Shown: positions 20,411 to 31,798, counted from the stretch's first letter. The stretch: 64,000 bases of DNA from Auanema rhodensis (GCA_964057225.1 OZ059896.1:18720501-18784500), one strand, 5' to 3'. Translations and numbers: made by a program. Notes: generated by a model from the letters alone, not told the origin.

Positions 20411-20483
20411 GGCCTTGTGGCCTAATGGATAAGGCGTCGGACTTCGGATCCGAAGATTGTAGGTTCGAGTCCTGCCAGGGTCG
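20411..20483 (+). tRNA. tRNA-Arg-TCG: tRNA-Arg (anticodon UCG)
   Basis: Unit 55 (20370-20746), class H: B-type tRNA; spacer has a one-base deletion (attaaaaaaatac) and ataagctac. Confidence 0.96.
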
Positions 20484-20787
20484 TTATTTTTTGTTTCAAA
20501 AAAATCATTACCTGATAGTTTACATGTTTTATTCTGTATTATCTCATACAATTAAAAAAATACTAGCAGTAAAACAAATGCAGTGATAATATTCTCGAAA
20601 ATGTTCCTATTCAGAGTGAGAAAGTATCAAAAATTTCCCGAAGGTTTTCTCATAAGCTACTAAAAGAAAAGTATTATTTCATATTATTATTTTTTCAGAC
20701 CTAGAATCGATAAAAAAAAATCAACTACATTTTAGTGAGTTACTAGGTTGGGTTATACAAATTGTCTAATTTGAATGCGATTTAAAT

Positions 20788-20860
20788 GGCCTTGTGGCCT
20801 AATGGATAAGGCGTCGGACTTCGGATCCGAAGATTGTAGGTTCGAGTCCTGCCAGGGTCG
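20788..20860 (+). tRNA. tRNA-Arg-TCG: tRNA-Arg (anticodon UCG)
   Basis: Unit 56 (20747-21123), class B'. Confidence 0.96.
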
Positions 20861-21164
20861 TTATTTTTTGTTTCAAAACAATCATTACCTGATAGTTTAC
20901 ATGTTTTATTCTATATTATCTCATACAATTGAAAAAAATACTAGCAGTAAAACAAATGCAGTGTTAATATTCTCGAGAATGTTCCTATTCAGAGTGAGAA
21001 AATATCGAAAATTTCCCGAAGGTTTTCTCATAAGGTACTAAAATAAAAGTATTATTTCATATTATTATTTTTTCAGACCTAGAATCGATAAAAAAAATTA
21101 ACTACATTTTAGTGAGTTACTGGGTTGGGTTATACAAATTGTCTAATTAGAATGCGATTTACAT

Positions 21165-21237
21165 GGCCTTGTGGTCTAATGGATAAGGCGTCGGACTTCG
21201 GATCCGAATGTTGTAGGTTCGAGTCCTGCCAGGGTTG
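21165..21237 (+). tRNA. tRNA-Arg-TCG: tRNA-Arg (anticodon UCG)
   Basis: Unit 57 (21124-21500), class A; tail mark acattttattgag. Confidence 0.96.
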
Positions 21238-21541
21238 TTATTTTTTGTTTCAAAAAAATCATTACCTGATAGTTTACATGTTTTATGCTGTATTATCTCA
21301 TACAATTGAAAAAAATACTAGCAGTAAAACAAATGCAGTGATGATATTCTCGAGAATGTTCCTATTCAGAGTGAGAAAATATCAAAAATTTCAAGACGGT
21401 TTTCTCATAAGGTACTAAAATAAAAGTATTATTTCATATTATTATTTTTTCAGACCTAGAATCGATAAAAAAAATCAACTACATTTTATTGAGTTACTAG
21501 GTTGGGTTATACAAATTGTCTAATTTGAATGCGATTTAAAT

Positions 21542-21614
21542 GGCCTTGTGGCCTAATTGATAAGGCGTCGGACTTCGGATCCGAAGATTGTAGGTTCGAG
21601 TCCTGCCAGGGTCG
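21542..21614 (+). tRNA. tRNA-Arg-TCG: tRNA-Arg (anticodon UCG), probably impaired (U18)
   Basis: Unit 58 (21501-21877), class H. The D-loop reads cctaattgataagg, so invariant G18 is U. This should lose the G18-psi55 contact that joins D- and T-loops, and it also alters the end of box A. The duplicate at 36629 is normal. Likely weak or non-functional. Confidence 0.75.
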
Positions 21615-21918
21615 TTATTTTTTGTTTCAAAAAAATCATTACCTGATAGTTTACATGTTTTATTCTGTATTATCTCATACAATTAAAAAAATACTAGCAG
21701 TAAAACAAATGCAGTGATAATATTCTCGAAAATGTTCCTATTCAGAGTGAGAAAGTATCAAAAATTTCCCGAAGGTTTTCTCATAAGCTACTAAAAGAAA
21801 AGTATTATTTCATATTATTATTTTTTCAGACCTAGAATCGATAAAAAAAAATCAACTACATTTTAGTGAGTTACTGGGTTGGGGTATACAAATTGTCTAA
21901 TTTGAATGCGATTTAAAT

Positions 21919-21991
21919 GGCCTTGTGGCCTAATGGATAAGGCGTCGGACTTCGGATCCGAAGATTGTAGGTTCGAGTCCTGCCAGGGTCG
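21919..21991 (+). tRNA. tRNA-Arg-TCG: tRNA-Arg (anticodon UCG)
   Basis: Unit 59 (21878-22254), class G': ggggtata head, B-type tRNA with intact T-stem, C-like spacer. Confidence 0.96.
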
Positions 21992-22295
21992 TTATTTTTT
22001 GTTTTAAAAAAATCATTACCTGATAGTTTACATTTTTTATTCTGTATTATCTCATACAATTGAAAAAAATACTAGCAGTAAAACAAATGCAGTGATAATA
22101 TTCTCGAAAATGTTCCTATTCAGAGTGAGAAAGTATCAAAAATTGCCCGAAGGTTTTCTCATAAGGTACTAAAATAAAAGTATTATTTCATATTATTATT
22201 TTTTCAGACCTAGAATCGATAAAAAAAATTAACTACATTTTAGTGAGTTACTGGGTTGGGTTATACAAATTGTCTAATTAGAATGCGATTTACAT

Positions 22296-22368
22296 GGCCT
22301 TGTGGTCTAATGGATAAGGCGTCGGACTTCGGATCCGAATGTTGTAGGTTCGAGTCCTGCCAGGGTTG
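22296..22368 (+). tRNA. tRNA-Arg-TCG: tRNA-Arg (anticodon UCG)
   Basis: Unit 60 (22255-22631), class A; marks catgctttatgctg and attgagaaaaat. Confidence 0.96.
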
Positions 22369-22672
22369 TTATTTTTTGTTTCAAAAAAATCATTACCTGA
22401 TAGTTTACATGCTTTATGCTGTATTATCTCATACAATTGAGAAAAATACTAGCAGTAAAACAAATGCAGTGATGATATTCTCGAGAATGTTCCTATTCAG
22501 AGTGAGAAAATATCAAAAATTTCAAGACGGTTTTCTCATAAGGTACTAAAATAAAAGTATTATTTCATATTATTATTTTTTCAGACCTAGAATCGATAAA
22601 AAAAATCAACTACATTTTAGTGAGTTACTAGGTTGGGTTATACAAATTGTCTAATTTGAATGCGATTTAAAT

Positions 22673-22745
22673 GGCCTTGTGGCCTAATGGATAAGGCGTC
22701 GGACTTCGGATCCGAAGATTGTAGGTTCGAGTCCTGCCAGGGTCG
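22673..22745 (+). tRNA. tRNA-Arg-TCG: tRNA-Arg (anticodon UCG)
   Basis: Unit 61 (22632-23008), class B. Confidence 0.96.
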
Positions 22746-23049
22746 TTATTTTTTGTTTCAAAACAATCATTACCTGATAGTTTACATGTTTTATTCTATA
22801 TTATCTCATACAATTGAAAAAAATACTAGCAGTAAAACAAATGCAGTGTTAATATTCTCGAGAATGTTCCTATTCAGAGTGAGAAAATATCGAAAATTTC
22901 CCGAAGCTTTTCTCATAAGGTACTAAAATAAAAGTATTATTTCATATTATTATTTTTTCAGACCTAGAATCGATAAAAAAAATTAACTACATTTTAGTGA
23001 GTTACTGGGTTGGGTTATACAAATTGTCTAATTAGAATGCGATTTAGAT

Positions 23050-23122
23050 GGCCTTGTGGTCTAATGGATAAGGCGTCGGACTTCGGATCCGAAGATTTTA
23101 GGTTCGAGTCCTGTCAGGGTCG
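23050..23122 (+). tRNA. tRNA-Arg-TCG: tRNA-Arg (anticodon UCG), T-stem mismatch
   Basis: Unit 62 (23009-23385), class D, U49/U65. Confidence 0.87.
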
Positions 23123-23426
23123 TTATTTTTTGTTTTAAAAAAATCATTACCTGATAGTTTACATTTTTTATTCTGTATTATCTCATACAATTGAAAAAAA
23201 TACTAGCAGTAAAACAAATGCAGTGTTAATATTCTCGAGAATGTTCCTATTCAGAGTGAGAAAATATCGAAAATTTCCCGAAGGTTTTCTCATAAGGTAC
23301 TAAAATAAAAGTATTATTTCATATTATTATTTTTTCAGACCTAGAATCGATAAAAAAAATTAACTACATTTTAGTGAGTTACTGGGTTGGGTTATACAAA
23401 TTGTCTAATTAGAATGCGATTTACAT

Positions 23427-23499
23427 GGCCTTGTGGTCTAATGGATAAGGCGTCGGACTTCGGATCCGAATGTTGTAGGTTCGAGTCCTGCCAGGGTTG
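23427..23499 (+). tRNA. tRNA-Arg-TCG: tRNA-Arg (anticodon UCG)
   Basis: Unit 63 (23386-23762), class A with a B-type tail (ttaac/ctggg), which suggests loss of a B unit by crossover. Confidence 0.96.
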
Positions 23500-23803
23500 T
23501 TATTTTTTGTTTCAAAAAAATCATTACCTGATAGTTTACATGTTTTATGCTGTATTATCTCATACAATTGAAAAAAATACTAGCAGTAAAACAAATGCAG
23601 TGATGATATTCTCGAGAATGTTCCTATTCAGAGTGAGAAAATATCAAAAATTTCAAGACGGTTTTCTCATAAGGTACTAAAATAAAAGTATTATTTCATA
23701 TTATTATTTTTTCAGACCTAGAATCGATAAAAAAAATTAACTACATTTTAGTGAGTTACTGGGTTGGGTTATACAAATTGTCTAATTAGAATGCGATTTA
23801 CAT

Positions 23804-23876
23804 GGCCTTGTGGCCTAATGGATAAGGCGTCGGACTTCGGATCCGAAGATTTTAGGTTCGAGTCCTGCCAGGGTCG
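23804..23876 (+). tRNA. tRNA-Arg-TCG: tRNA-Arg (anticodon UCG), T-stem mismatch
   Basis: Unit 64 (23763-24139), class E spacer but tRNA with gaagattttagg, giving U49/C65; the only E copy with the mismatch. Confidence 0.87.
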
Positions 23877-24180
23877 TTATTTTTTGTTTCAAAACAATCA
23901 TTACCTGATAGTTTACATGTTTTATTCTATATTATCTCATACAATTGAAAAGAATACTAGCAGTAAAACAAATGCAGTGTTAATATTCTCGAAAATGTTC
24001 CTATTCAAAGTGAGAAAGTATCAAAAATTTCCCGAAGGTTTTCTCATAAGGTACTAAAATAAAAGTATTATTTCATATTATTATTTTTTCAGACCTAGAA
24101 TCGATATAAAAAATTAACTACATTTTAGTGAGTTACTGGGTTGGGTTATACAAATTGTCTAATTAGAATGCGATTTACAT

Positions 24181-24253
24181 GGCCTTGTGGCCTAATGGAT
24201 AAGGCGTCGGACTTCGGATCCGAAGATTGTAGGTTCGAGTCCTGCCAGGGTCG
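24181..24253 (+). tRNA. tRNA-Arg-TCG: tRNA-Arg (anticodon UCG)
   Basis: Unit 65 (24140-24517), class E. Confidence 0.96.
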
Positions 24254-24558
24254 TTATTTTTTGTTTCAAAACAATCATTACCTGATAGTTTACATGTTTT
24301 ATTCTATATTATCTCATACAATTGAAAAGAATACTAGCAGTAAAACAAATGCAGTGTTAATATTCTCGAAAATGTTCCTATTCAAAGTGAGAAAGTATCA
24401 AAAATTTCCCGAAGGTTTTCTCATAAGGTACTAAAAGAAAAGTATTATTTCATATTATTATTTTTTCAGACCTAGAATCGATAAAAAAAAATCAACTACA
24501 TTTTAGTGAGTTACTAGGTTGGGTTATACAAATTGTCTAATTAGAATGCGATTTAGAT

Positions 24559-24631
24559 GGCCTTGTGGTCTAATGGATAAGGCGTCGGACTTCGGATCCG
24601 AAGATTTTAGGTTCGAGTCCTGCCAGGGTCG
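24559..24631 (+). tRNA. tRNA-Arg-TCG: tRNA-Arg (anticodon UCG), T-stem mismatch
   Basis: Unit 66 (24518-24894), class F, U49/C65; shares cagaatgag with the F unit at 12072. Confidence 0.87.
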
Positions 24632-24935
24632 TTATTTTTTGTTTTAAAAAAATCATTACCTGATAGTTTACATTTTTTATTCTGTATTATCTCATACAAT
24701 TGAAAAAAATACTAGCAGTAAAACAAATGCAGTAATAATATTCTCGAAAATGTTCCTATTCAGAATGAGAAAGTATCAAAAATTTCCCGAAGGTTTTCTC
24801 ATAAGGTACTAAAAGAAAAGTATTATTTCATATTATTATTTTTTCAGACCTAGAATCGATAAAAAAAATCAACTACATTTTAGTGAGTTACTAGGTTGGG
24901 TTATACAAATTGTCTAATTTGAATGCGATTTAAAT

Positions 24936-25008
24936 GGCCTTGTGGCCTAATGGATAAGGCGTCGGACTTCGGATCCGAAGATTGTAGGTTCGAGTCCTGC
25001 CAGGGTCG
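24936..25008 (+). tRNA. tRNA-Arg-TCG: tRNA-Arg (anticodon UCG)
   Basis: Unit 67 (24895-25271), class B. Confidence 0.96.
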
Positions 25009-25312
25009 TTATTTTTTGTTTCAAAACAATCATTACCTGATAGTTTACATGTTTTATTCTATATTATCTCATACAATTGAAAAAAATACTAGCAGTAAAA
25101 CAAATGCAGTGTTAATATTCTCGAGAATGTTCCTATTCAGAGTGAGAAAATATCGAAAATTTCCCGAAGCTTTTCTCATAAGGTACTAAAATAAAAGTAT
25201 TATTTCATATTATTATTTTTTCAGACCTAGAATCGATAAAAAAAATTAACTACATTTTAGTGAGTTACTGGGTTGGGTTATACAAATTGTCTAATTAGAA
25301 TGCGATTTACAT

Positions 25313-25385
25313 GGCCTTGTGGCCTAATGGATAAGGCGTCGGACTTCGGATCCGAAGATTTTAGGTTCGAGTCCTGTCAGGGTCG
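25313..25385 (+). tRNA. tRNA-Arg-TCG: tRNA-Arg (anticodon UCG), T-stem mismatch
   Basis: Unit 68 (25272-25648), class C, U49/U65, with ttaac/ctggg tail. Confidence 0.88.
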
Positions 25386-25689
25386 TTATTTTTTGTTTTA
25401 AAAAAATCATTACCTGATAGTTTACATTTTTTATTCTGTATTATCTCATACAATTGAAAAAAATACTAGCAGTAAAACAAATGCAGTGATAATATTCTCG
25501 AAAATGTTCCTATTCAGAGTGAGAAAGTATCAAAAATTGCCCGAAGGTTTTCTCATAAGGTACTAAAAGAAAAGTATTATTTCATATTATTATTTTTTCA
25601 GACCTAGAATCGATAAAAAAAATTAACTACATTTTAGTGAGTTACTGGGTTGGGTTATACAAATTGTCTAATTAGAATGCGATTTACAT

Positions 25690-25762
25690 GGCCTTGTGGT
25701 CTAATGGATAAGGCGTCGGACTTCGGATCCGAATGTTGTAGGTTCGAGTCCTGCCAGGGTTG
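25690..25762 (+). tRNA. tRNA-Arg-TCG: tRNA-Arg (anticodon UCG)
   Basis: Unit 69 (25649-26025), class A. Confidence 0.96.
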
Positions 25763-26066
25763 TTATTTTTTGTTTCAAAAAAATCATTACCTGATAGTTT
25801 ACATGTTTTATGCTGTATTATCTCATACAATTGAAAAAAATACTAGCAGTAAAACAAATGCAGTGATGATATTCTCGAGAATGTTCCTATTCAGAGTGAG
25901 AAAATATCAAAAATTTCAAGACGGTTTTCTCATAAGGTACTAAAATAAAAGTATTATTTCATATTATTATTTTTTCAGACCTAGAATCGATAAAAAAAAT
26001 CAACTACATTTTAGTGAGTTACTAGGTTGGGTTATACAAATTGTCTAATTTGAATGCGATTTAAAT

Positions 26067-26139
26067 GGCCTTGTGGCCTAATGGATAAGGCGTCGGATTT
26101 CGGATCCGAAGATTGTAGGTTCGAGTCCTGCCAGGGTCG
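26067..26139 (+). tRNA. tRNA-Arg-TCG: tRNA-Arg (anticodon UCG), U32 variant
   Basis: Unit 70 (26026-26402), class B' with U32 and cctaatcag. Confidence 0.94.
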
Positions 26140-26443
26140 TTATTTTTTGTTTCAAAACAATCATTACCTGATAGTTTACATGTTTTATTCTATATTATCT
26201 CATACAATTGAAAAAAATACTAGCAGTAAAACAAATGCAGTGTTAATATTCTCGAGAATGTTCCTAATCAGAGTGAGAAAATATCGAAAATTTCCCGAAG
26301 GTTTTCTCATAAGGTACTAAAATAAAAGTATTATTTCATATTATTATTTTTTCAGACCTAGAATCGATAAAAAAAATTAACTACATTTTAGTGAGTTACT
26401 GGGTTGGGTTATACAAATTGTCTAATTAGAATGCGATTTACAT

Positions 26444-26516
26444 GGCCTTGTGGCCTAATGGATAAGGCGTCGGACTTCGGATCCGAAGATTGTAGGTTCG
26501 AGTCCTGCCAGGGTCG
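26444..26516 (+). tRNA. tRNA-Arg-TCG: tRNA-Arg (anticodon UCG)
   Basis: Unit 71 (26403-26779), class E, first of the pair. Confidence 0.96.
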
Positions 26517-26820
26517 TTATTTTTTGTTTCAAAACAATCATTACCTGATAGTTTACATGTTTTATTCTATATTATCTCATACAATTAAAAAGAATACTAG
26601 CAGTAAAACAAATGCAGTGTTAATATTCTCGAAAATGTTCCTATTCAAAGTGAGAAAGTATCAAAAATTTCCCGAAGGTTTTCTCATAAGGTACTAAAAT
26701 AAAAGTATTATTTCATATTATTATTTTTTCAGACCTAGAATCGATATAAAAAATTAACTACATTTTAGTGAGTTACTGGGTTGGGTTATACAAATTGTCT
26801 AATTAGAATGCGATTTACAT

Positions 26821-26893
26821 GGCCTTGTGGCCTAATGGATAAGGCGTCGGACTTCGGATCCGAAGATTGTAGGTTCGAGTCCTGCCAGGGTCG
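26821..26893 (+). tRNA. tRNA-Arg-TCG: tRNA-Arg (anticodon UCG)
   Basis: Unit 72 (26780-27157), class E, second of the pair. Confidence 0.96.
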
Positions 26894-27198
26894 TTATTTT
26901 TTGTTTCAAAACAATCATTACCTGATAGTTTACATGTTTTATTCTATATTATCTCATACAATTGAAAAGAATACTAGCAGTAAAACAAATGCAGTGTTAA
27001 TATTCTCGAAAATGTTCCTATTCAAAGTGAGAAAGTATCAAAAATTTCCCGAAGGTTTTCTCATAAGGTACTAAAAGAAAAGTATTATTTCATATTATTA
27101 TTTTTTCAGACCTAGAATCGATAAAAAAAAATCAACTACATTTTAGTGAGTTACTAGGTTGGGTTATACAAATTGTCTAATTAGAATGCGATTTAGAT

Positions 27199-27271
27199 GG
27201 CCTTGTGGTCTAATGGATAAGGCGTCGGACTTCGGATCCGAAGATTTTAGGTTCGAGTCCTGCCAGGGTCG
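27199..27271 (+). tRNA. tRNA-Arg-TCG: tRNA-Arg (anticodon UCG), T-stem mismatch
   Basis: Unit 73 (27158-27535), class F, U49/C65; ttttttttcag and A9 tail. Confidence 0.87.
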
Positions 27272-27576
27272 TTATTTTTTGTTTTAAAAAAATCATTACC
27301 TGATAGTTTACATTTTTTATTCTGTATTATCTCATACAATTGAAAAAAATACTAGCAGTAAAACAAATGCAGTAATAATATTCTCGAAAATGTTCCTATT
27401 CAGAGTGAGAAAGTATCAAAAATTTCCCGAAGGTTTTCTCATAAGGTACTAAAAGAAAAGTATTATTTCATATTATTTTTTTTTCAGACCTAGAATCGAT
27501 AAAAAAAAATCAACTACATTTTAGTGAGTTACTAGGTTGGGTTATACAAATTGTCTAATTTGAATGCGATTTAAAT

Positions 27577-27649
27577 GGCCTTGTGGCCTAATGGATAAGG
27601 CGTCGGACTTCGGATCCGAAGATTTTAGGTTCGAGTCCTGCCAGGGTCG
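27577..27649 (+). tRNA. tRNA-Arg-TCG: tRNA-Arg (anticodon UCG), T-stem mismatch
   Basis: Unit 74 (27536-27912), class G, U49/C65. Confidence 0.87.
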
Positions 27650-27953
27650 TTATTTTTTGTTTTAAAAAAATCATTACCTGATAGTTTACATTTTTTATTC
27701 TGTATTATCTCATACAATTGAAAAAAATACTAGCAGTAAAACAAATGCAGTGATAATATTCTCGAAAATGTTCCTATTCAGAGTGAGAAAGTATCAAAAA
27801 TTGCCCGAAGGTTTTCTCATAAGGTACTAAAAGAAAAGTATTATTTCATATTATTATTTTTTCAGACCTAGAATCGATAAAAAAAATCAACTACATTTTA
27901 GTGAGTTACTAGGTTGGGTTATACAAATTGTCTAATTTGAATGCGATTTAAAT

Positions 27954-28026
27954 GGCCTTGTGGCCTAATGGATAAGGCGTCGGACTTCGGATCCGAAGAT
28001 TGTAGGTTCGAGTCCTGCCAGGGTCG
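27954..28026 (+). tRNA. tRNA-Arg-TCG: tRNA-Arg (anticodon UCG)
   Basis: Unit 75 (27913-28289), class B; start of the second copy of the 11 kb duplication. Confidence 0.96.
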
Positions 28027-28330
28027 TTATTTTTTGTTTCAAAACAATCATTACCTGATAGTTTACATGTTTTATTCTATATTATCTCATACAATTGAAA
28101 AAAATACTAGCAGTAAAACAAATGCAGTGTTAATATTCTCGAGAATGTTCCTATTCAGAGTGAGAAAATATCGAAAATTTCCCGAAGCTTTTCTCATAAG
28201 GTACTAAAATAAAAGTATTATTTCATATTATTATTTTTTCAGACCTAGAATCGATAAAAAAAATTAACTACATTTTAGTGAGTTACTGGGTTGGGTTATA
28301 CAAATTGTCTAATTAGAATGCGATTTACAT

Positions 28331-28403
28331 GGCCTTGTGGCCTAATGGATAAGGCGTCGGACTTCGGATCCGAAGATTTTAGGTTCGAGTCCTGTCAGGG
28401 TCG
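28331..28403 (+). tRNA. tRNA-Arg-TCG: tRNA-Arg (anticodon UCG), T-stem mismatch
   Basis: Unit 76 (28290-28666), class C, U49/U65, with ttaac/ctggg tail. Confidence 0.88.
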
Positions 28404-28707
28404 TTATTTTTTGTTTTAAAAAAATCATTACCTGATAGTTTACATTTTTTATTCTGTATTATCTCATACAATTGAAAAAAATACTAGCAGTAAAACAAAT
28501 GCAGTGATAATATTCTCGAAAATGTTCCTATTCAGAGTGAGAAAGTATCAAAAATTGCCCGAAGGTTTTCTCATAAGGTACTAAAAGAAAAGTATTATTT
28601 CATATTATTATTTTTTCAGACCTAGAATCGATAAAAAAAATTAACTACATTTTAGTGAGTTACTGGGTTGGGTTATACAAATTGTCTAATTAGAATGCGA
28701 TTTACAT

Positions 28708-28780
28708 GGCCTTGTGGTCTAATGGATAAGGCGTCGGACTTCGGATCCGAATGTTGTAGGTTCGAGTCCTGCCAGGGTTG
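28708..28780 (+). tRNA. tRNA-Arg-TCG: tRNA-Arg (anticodon UCG)
   Basis: Unit 77 (28667-29043), class A. Confidence 0.96.
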
Positions 28781-29084
28781 TTATTTTTTGTTTCAAAAAA
28801 ATCATTACCTGATAGTTTACATGTTTTATGCTGTATTATCTCATACAATTGAAAAAAATACTAGCAGTAAAACAAATGCAGTGATGATATTCTCGAGAAT
28901 GTTCCTATTCAGAGTGAGAAAATATCAAAAATTTCAAGACGGTTTTCTCATAAGGTACTAAAATAAAAGTATTATTTCATATTATTATTTTTTCAGACCT
29001 AGAATCGATAAAAAAAATCAACTACATTTTAGTGAGTTACTAGGTTGGGTTATACAAATTGTCTAATTTGAATGCGATTTAAAT

Positions 29085-29157
29085 GGCCTTGTGGCCTAAT
29101 GGATAAGGCGTCGGATTTCGGATCCGAAGATTGTAGGTTCGAGTCCTGCCAGGGTCG
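29085..29157 (+). tRNA. tRNA-Arg-TCG: tRNA-Arg (anticodon UCG), U32 variant
   Basis: Unit 78 (29044-29420), class B' with U32 and cctaatcag. Confidence 0.94.
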
Positions 29158-29461
29158 TTATTTTTTGTTTCAAAACAATCATTACCTGATAGTTTACATG
29201 TTTTATTCTATATTATCTCATACAATTGAAAAAAATACTAGCAGTAAAACAAATGCAGTGTTAATATTCTCGAGAATGTTCCTAATCAGAGTGAGAAAAT
29301 ATCGAAAATTTCCCGAAGGTTTTCTCATAAGGTACTAAAATAAAAGTATTATTTCATATTATTATTTTTTCAGACCTAGAATCGATAAAAAAAATTAACT
29401 ACATTTTAGTGAGTTACTGGGTTGGGTTATACAAATTGTCTAATTAGAATGCGATTTACAT

Positions 29462-29534
29462 GGCCTTGTGGCCTAATGGATAAGGCGTCGGACTTCGGAT
29501 CCGAAGATTGTAGGTTCGAGTCCTGCCAGGGTCG
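29462..29534 (+). tRNA. tRNA-Arg-TCG: tRNA-Arg (anticodon UCG)
   Basis: Unit 79 (29421-29797), class E, first of the pair. Confidence 0.96.
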
Positions 29535-29838
29535 TTATTTTTTGTTTCAAAACAATCATTACCTGATAGTTTACATGTTTTATTCTATATTATCTCATAC
29601 AATTAAAAAGAATACTAGCAGTAAAACAAATGCAGTGTTAATATTCTCGAAAATGTTCCTATTCAAAGTGAGAAAGTATCAAAAATTTCCCGAAGGTTTT
29701 CTCATAAGGTACTAAAATAAAAGTATTATTTCATATTATTATTTTTTCAGACCTAGAATCGATATAAAAAATTAACTACATTTTAGTGAGTTACTGGGTT
29801 GGGTTATACAAATTGTCTAATTAGAATGCGATTTACAT

Positions 29839-29911
29839 GGCCTTGTGGCCTAATGGATAAGGCGTCGGACTTCGGATCCGAAGATTGTAGGTTCGAGTCC
29901 TGCCAGGGTCG
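29839..29911 (+). tRNA. tRNA-Arg-TCG: tRNA-Arg (anticodon UCG)
   Basis: Unit 80 (29798-30175), class E, second of the pair. Confidence 0.96.
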
Positions 29912-30216
29912 TTATTTTTTGTTTCAAAACAATCATTACCTGATAGTTTACATGTTTTATTCTATATTATCTCATACAATTGAAAAGAATACTAGCAGTA
30001 AAACAAATGCAGTGTTAATATTCTCGAAAATGTTCCTATTCAAAGTGAGAAAGTATCAAAAATTTCCCGAAGGTTTTCTCATAAGGTACTAAAAGAAAAG
30101 TATTATTTCATATTATTATTTTTTCAGACCTAGAATCGATAAAAAAAAATCAACTACATTTTAGTGAGTTACTAGGTTGGGTTATACAAATTGTCTAATT
30201 AGAATGCGATTTAGAT

Positions 30217-30289
30217 GGCCTTGTGGTCTAATGGATAAGGCGTCGGACTTCGGATCCGAAGATTTTAGGTTCGAGTCCTGCCAGGGTCG
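30217..30289 (+). tRNA. tRNA-Arg-TCG: tRNA-Arg (anticodon UCG), T-stem mismatch
   Basis: Unit 81 (30176-30552), class F, U49/C65; ttttttttcag. Confidence 0.87.
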
Positions 30290-30593
30290 TTATTTTTTGT
30301 TTTAAAAAAATCATTACCTGATAGTTTACATTTTTTATTCTGTATTATCTCATACAATTGAAAAAAATACTAGCAGTAAAACAAATGCAGTAATAATATT
30401 CTCGAAAATGTTCCTATTCAGAGTGAGAAAGTATCAAAAATTTCCCGAAGGTTTTCTCATAAGGTACTAAAAGAAAAGTATTATTTCATATTATTTTTTT
30501 TTCAGACCTAGAATCGATAAAAAAAATCAACTACATTTTAGTGAGTTACTAGGTTGGGTTATACAAATTGTCTAATTAGAATGCGATTTAGAT

Positions 30594-30666
30594 GGCCTTG
30601 TGGTCTAATGGATAAGGCGTCGGACTTCGGATCCGAAGATTTTAGGTTCGAGTCCTGCCAGGGTCG
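30594..30666 (+). tRNA. tRNA-Arg-TCG: tRNA-Arg (anticodon UCG), T-stem mismatch
   Basis: Unit 82 (30553-30930), class F', U49/C65; tgtagtg and atatcattat. Confidence 0.87.
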
Positions 30667-30971
30667 TTATTTTTTGTTTTAAAAAAATCATTACCTGATA
30701 GTTTACATTTTTTATTCTGTATTATCTCATACAATTGAAAAAAATACTAGCAGTAAAACAAATGTAGTGATAATATTCTCGAAAATGTTCCTATTCAGAG
30801 TGAGAAAGTATCAAAAATTGCCCGAAGGTTTTCTCATAAGGTACTAAAAGAAAAGTATTATTTCATATCATTATTTTTTCAGACCTAGAATCGATAAAAA
30901 AAAATCAACTACATTTTAGTGAGTTACTAGGTTGGGTTATACAAATTGTCTAATTTGAATGCGATTTAAAT

Positions 30972-31044
30972 GGCCTTGTGGCCTAATGGATAAGGCGTCG
31001 GACTTCGGATCCGAAGATTTTAGGTTCGAGTCCTGCCAGGGTCG
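30972..31044 (+). tRNA. tRNA-Arg-TCG: tRNA-Arg (anticodon UCG), T-stem mismatch
   Basis: Unit 83 (30931-31307), class G, U49/C65; followed directly by B, where the first duplicate copy has an A unit. Confidence 0.87.
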
Positions 31045-31348
31045 TTATTTTTTGTTTTAAAAAAATCATTACCTGATAGTTTACATTTTTTATTCTGTAT
31101 TATCTCATACAATTGAAAAAAATACTAGCAGTAAAACAAATGCAGTGATAATATTCTCGAAAATGTTCCTATTCAGAGTGAGAAAGTATCAAAAATTGCC
31201 CGAAGGTTTTCTCATAAGGTACTAAAATAAAAGTATTATTTCATATTATTATTTTTTCAGACCTAGAATCGATAAAAAAAATTAACTACATTTTAGTGAG
31301 TTACTGGGTTGGGTTATACAAATTGTCTAATTTGAATGCGATTTAAAT

Positions 31349-31421
31349 GGCCTTGTGGCCTAATGGATAAGGCGTCGGACTTCGGATCCGAAGATTGTAG
31401 GTTCGAGTCCTGCCAGGGTCG
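31349..31421 (+). tRNA. tRNA-Arg-TCG: tRNA-Arg (anticodon UCG)
   Basis: Unit 84 (31308-31684), class B. Confidence 0.96.
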
Positions 31422-31725
31422 TTATTTTTTGTTTCAAAACAATCATTACCTGATAGTTTACATGTTTTATTCTATATTATCTCATACAATTGAAAAAAAT
31501 ACTAGCAGTAAAACAAATGCAGTGTTAATATTCTCGAGAATGTTCCTATTCAGAGTGAGAAAATATCGAAAATTTCCCGAAGCTTTTCTCATAAGGTACT
31601 AAAATAAAAGTATTATTTCATATTATTATTTTTTCAGACCTAGAATCGATAAAAAAAATTAACTACATTTTAGTGAGTTACTGGGTTGGGTTATACAAAT
31701 TGTCTAATTAGAATGCGATTTAGAT

Positions 31726-31798
31726 GGCCTTGTGGTCTAATGGATAAGGCGTCGGACTTCGGATCCGAAGATTTTAGGTTCGAGTCCTGTCAGGGTCG
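31726..31798 (+). tRNA. tRNA-Arg-TCG: tRNA-Arg (anticodon UCG), T-stem mismatch
   Basis: Unit 85 (31685-32061), class D, U49/U65. Confidence 0.87.

Larger units (their letters stand above)
12449..23762 (+). repeat. About 11.3 kb duplicated segment, copy 1 (30 units)
   Basis: The unit order from 12449 is repeated from 27913, with the same rare markers in the same order: ttttttttcag, tgtagtg with atatcattat, ttgtgctg in an A unit and then in a B unit, two acattttattgag tails, ggggtata, and catgctttatgctg with attgagaaaaat. Copy 1 has one extra A unit (15844-16220). Offset is 15464 before that unit and 15087 after it. Confidence 0.85.
25649..27535 (+). repeat. Five-unit block A-B-E-E-F, copy 3
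   Basis: Same private marks as the block at 10563. Its F unit has an A9 tail, so the block is one base longer, and it is followed by a G unit instead of F'. Confidence 0.8.
28667..30552 (+). repeat. Five-unit block A-B-E-E-F, copy 4
   Basis: Same private marks. It is followed by F' (tgtagtg, atatcattat) and G, exactly as copy 2 is, because both lie inside the 11 kb duplicated segment. Confidence 0.8.
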
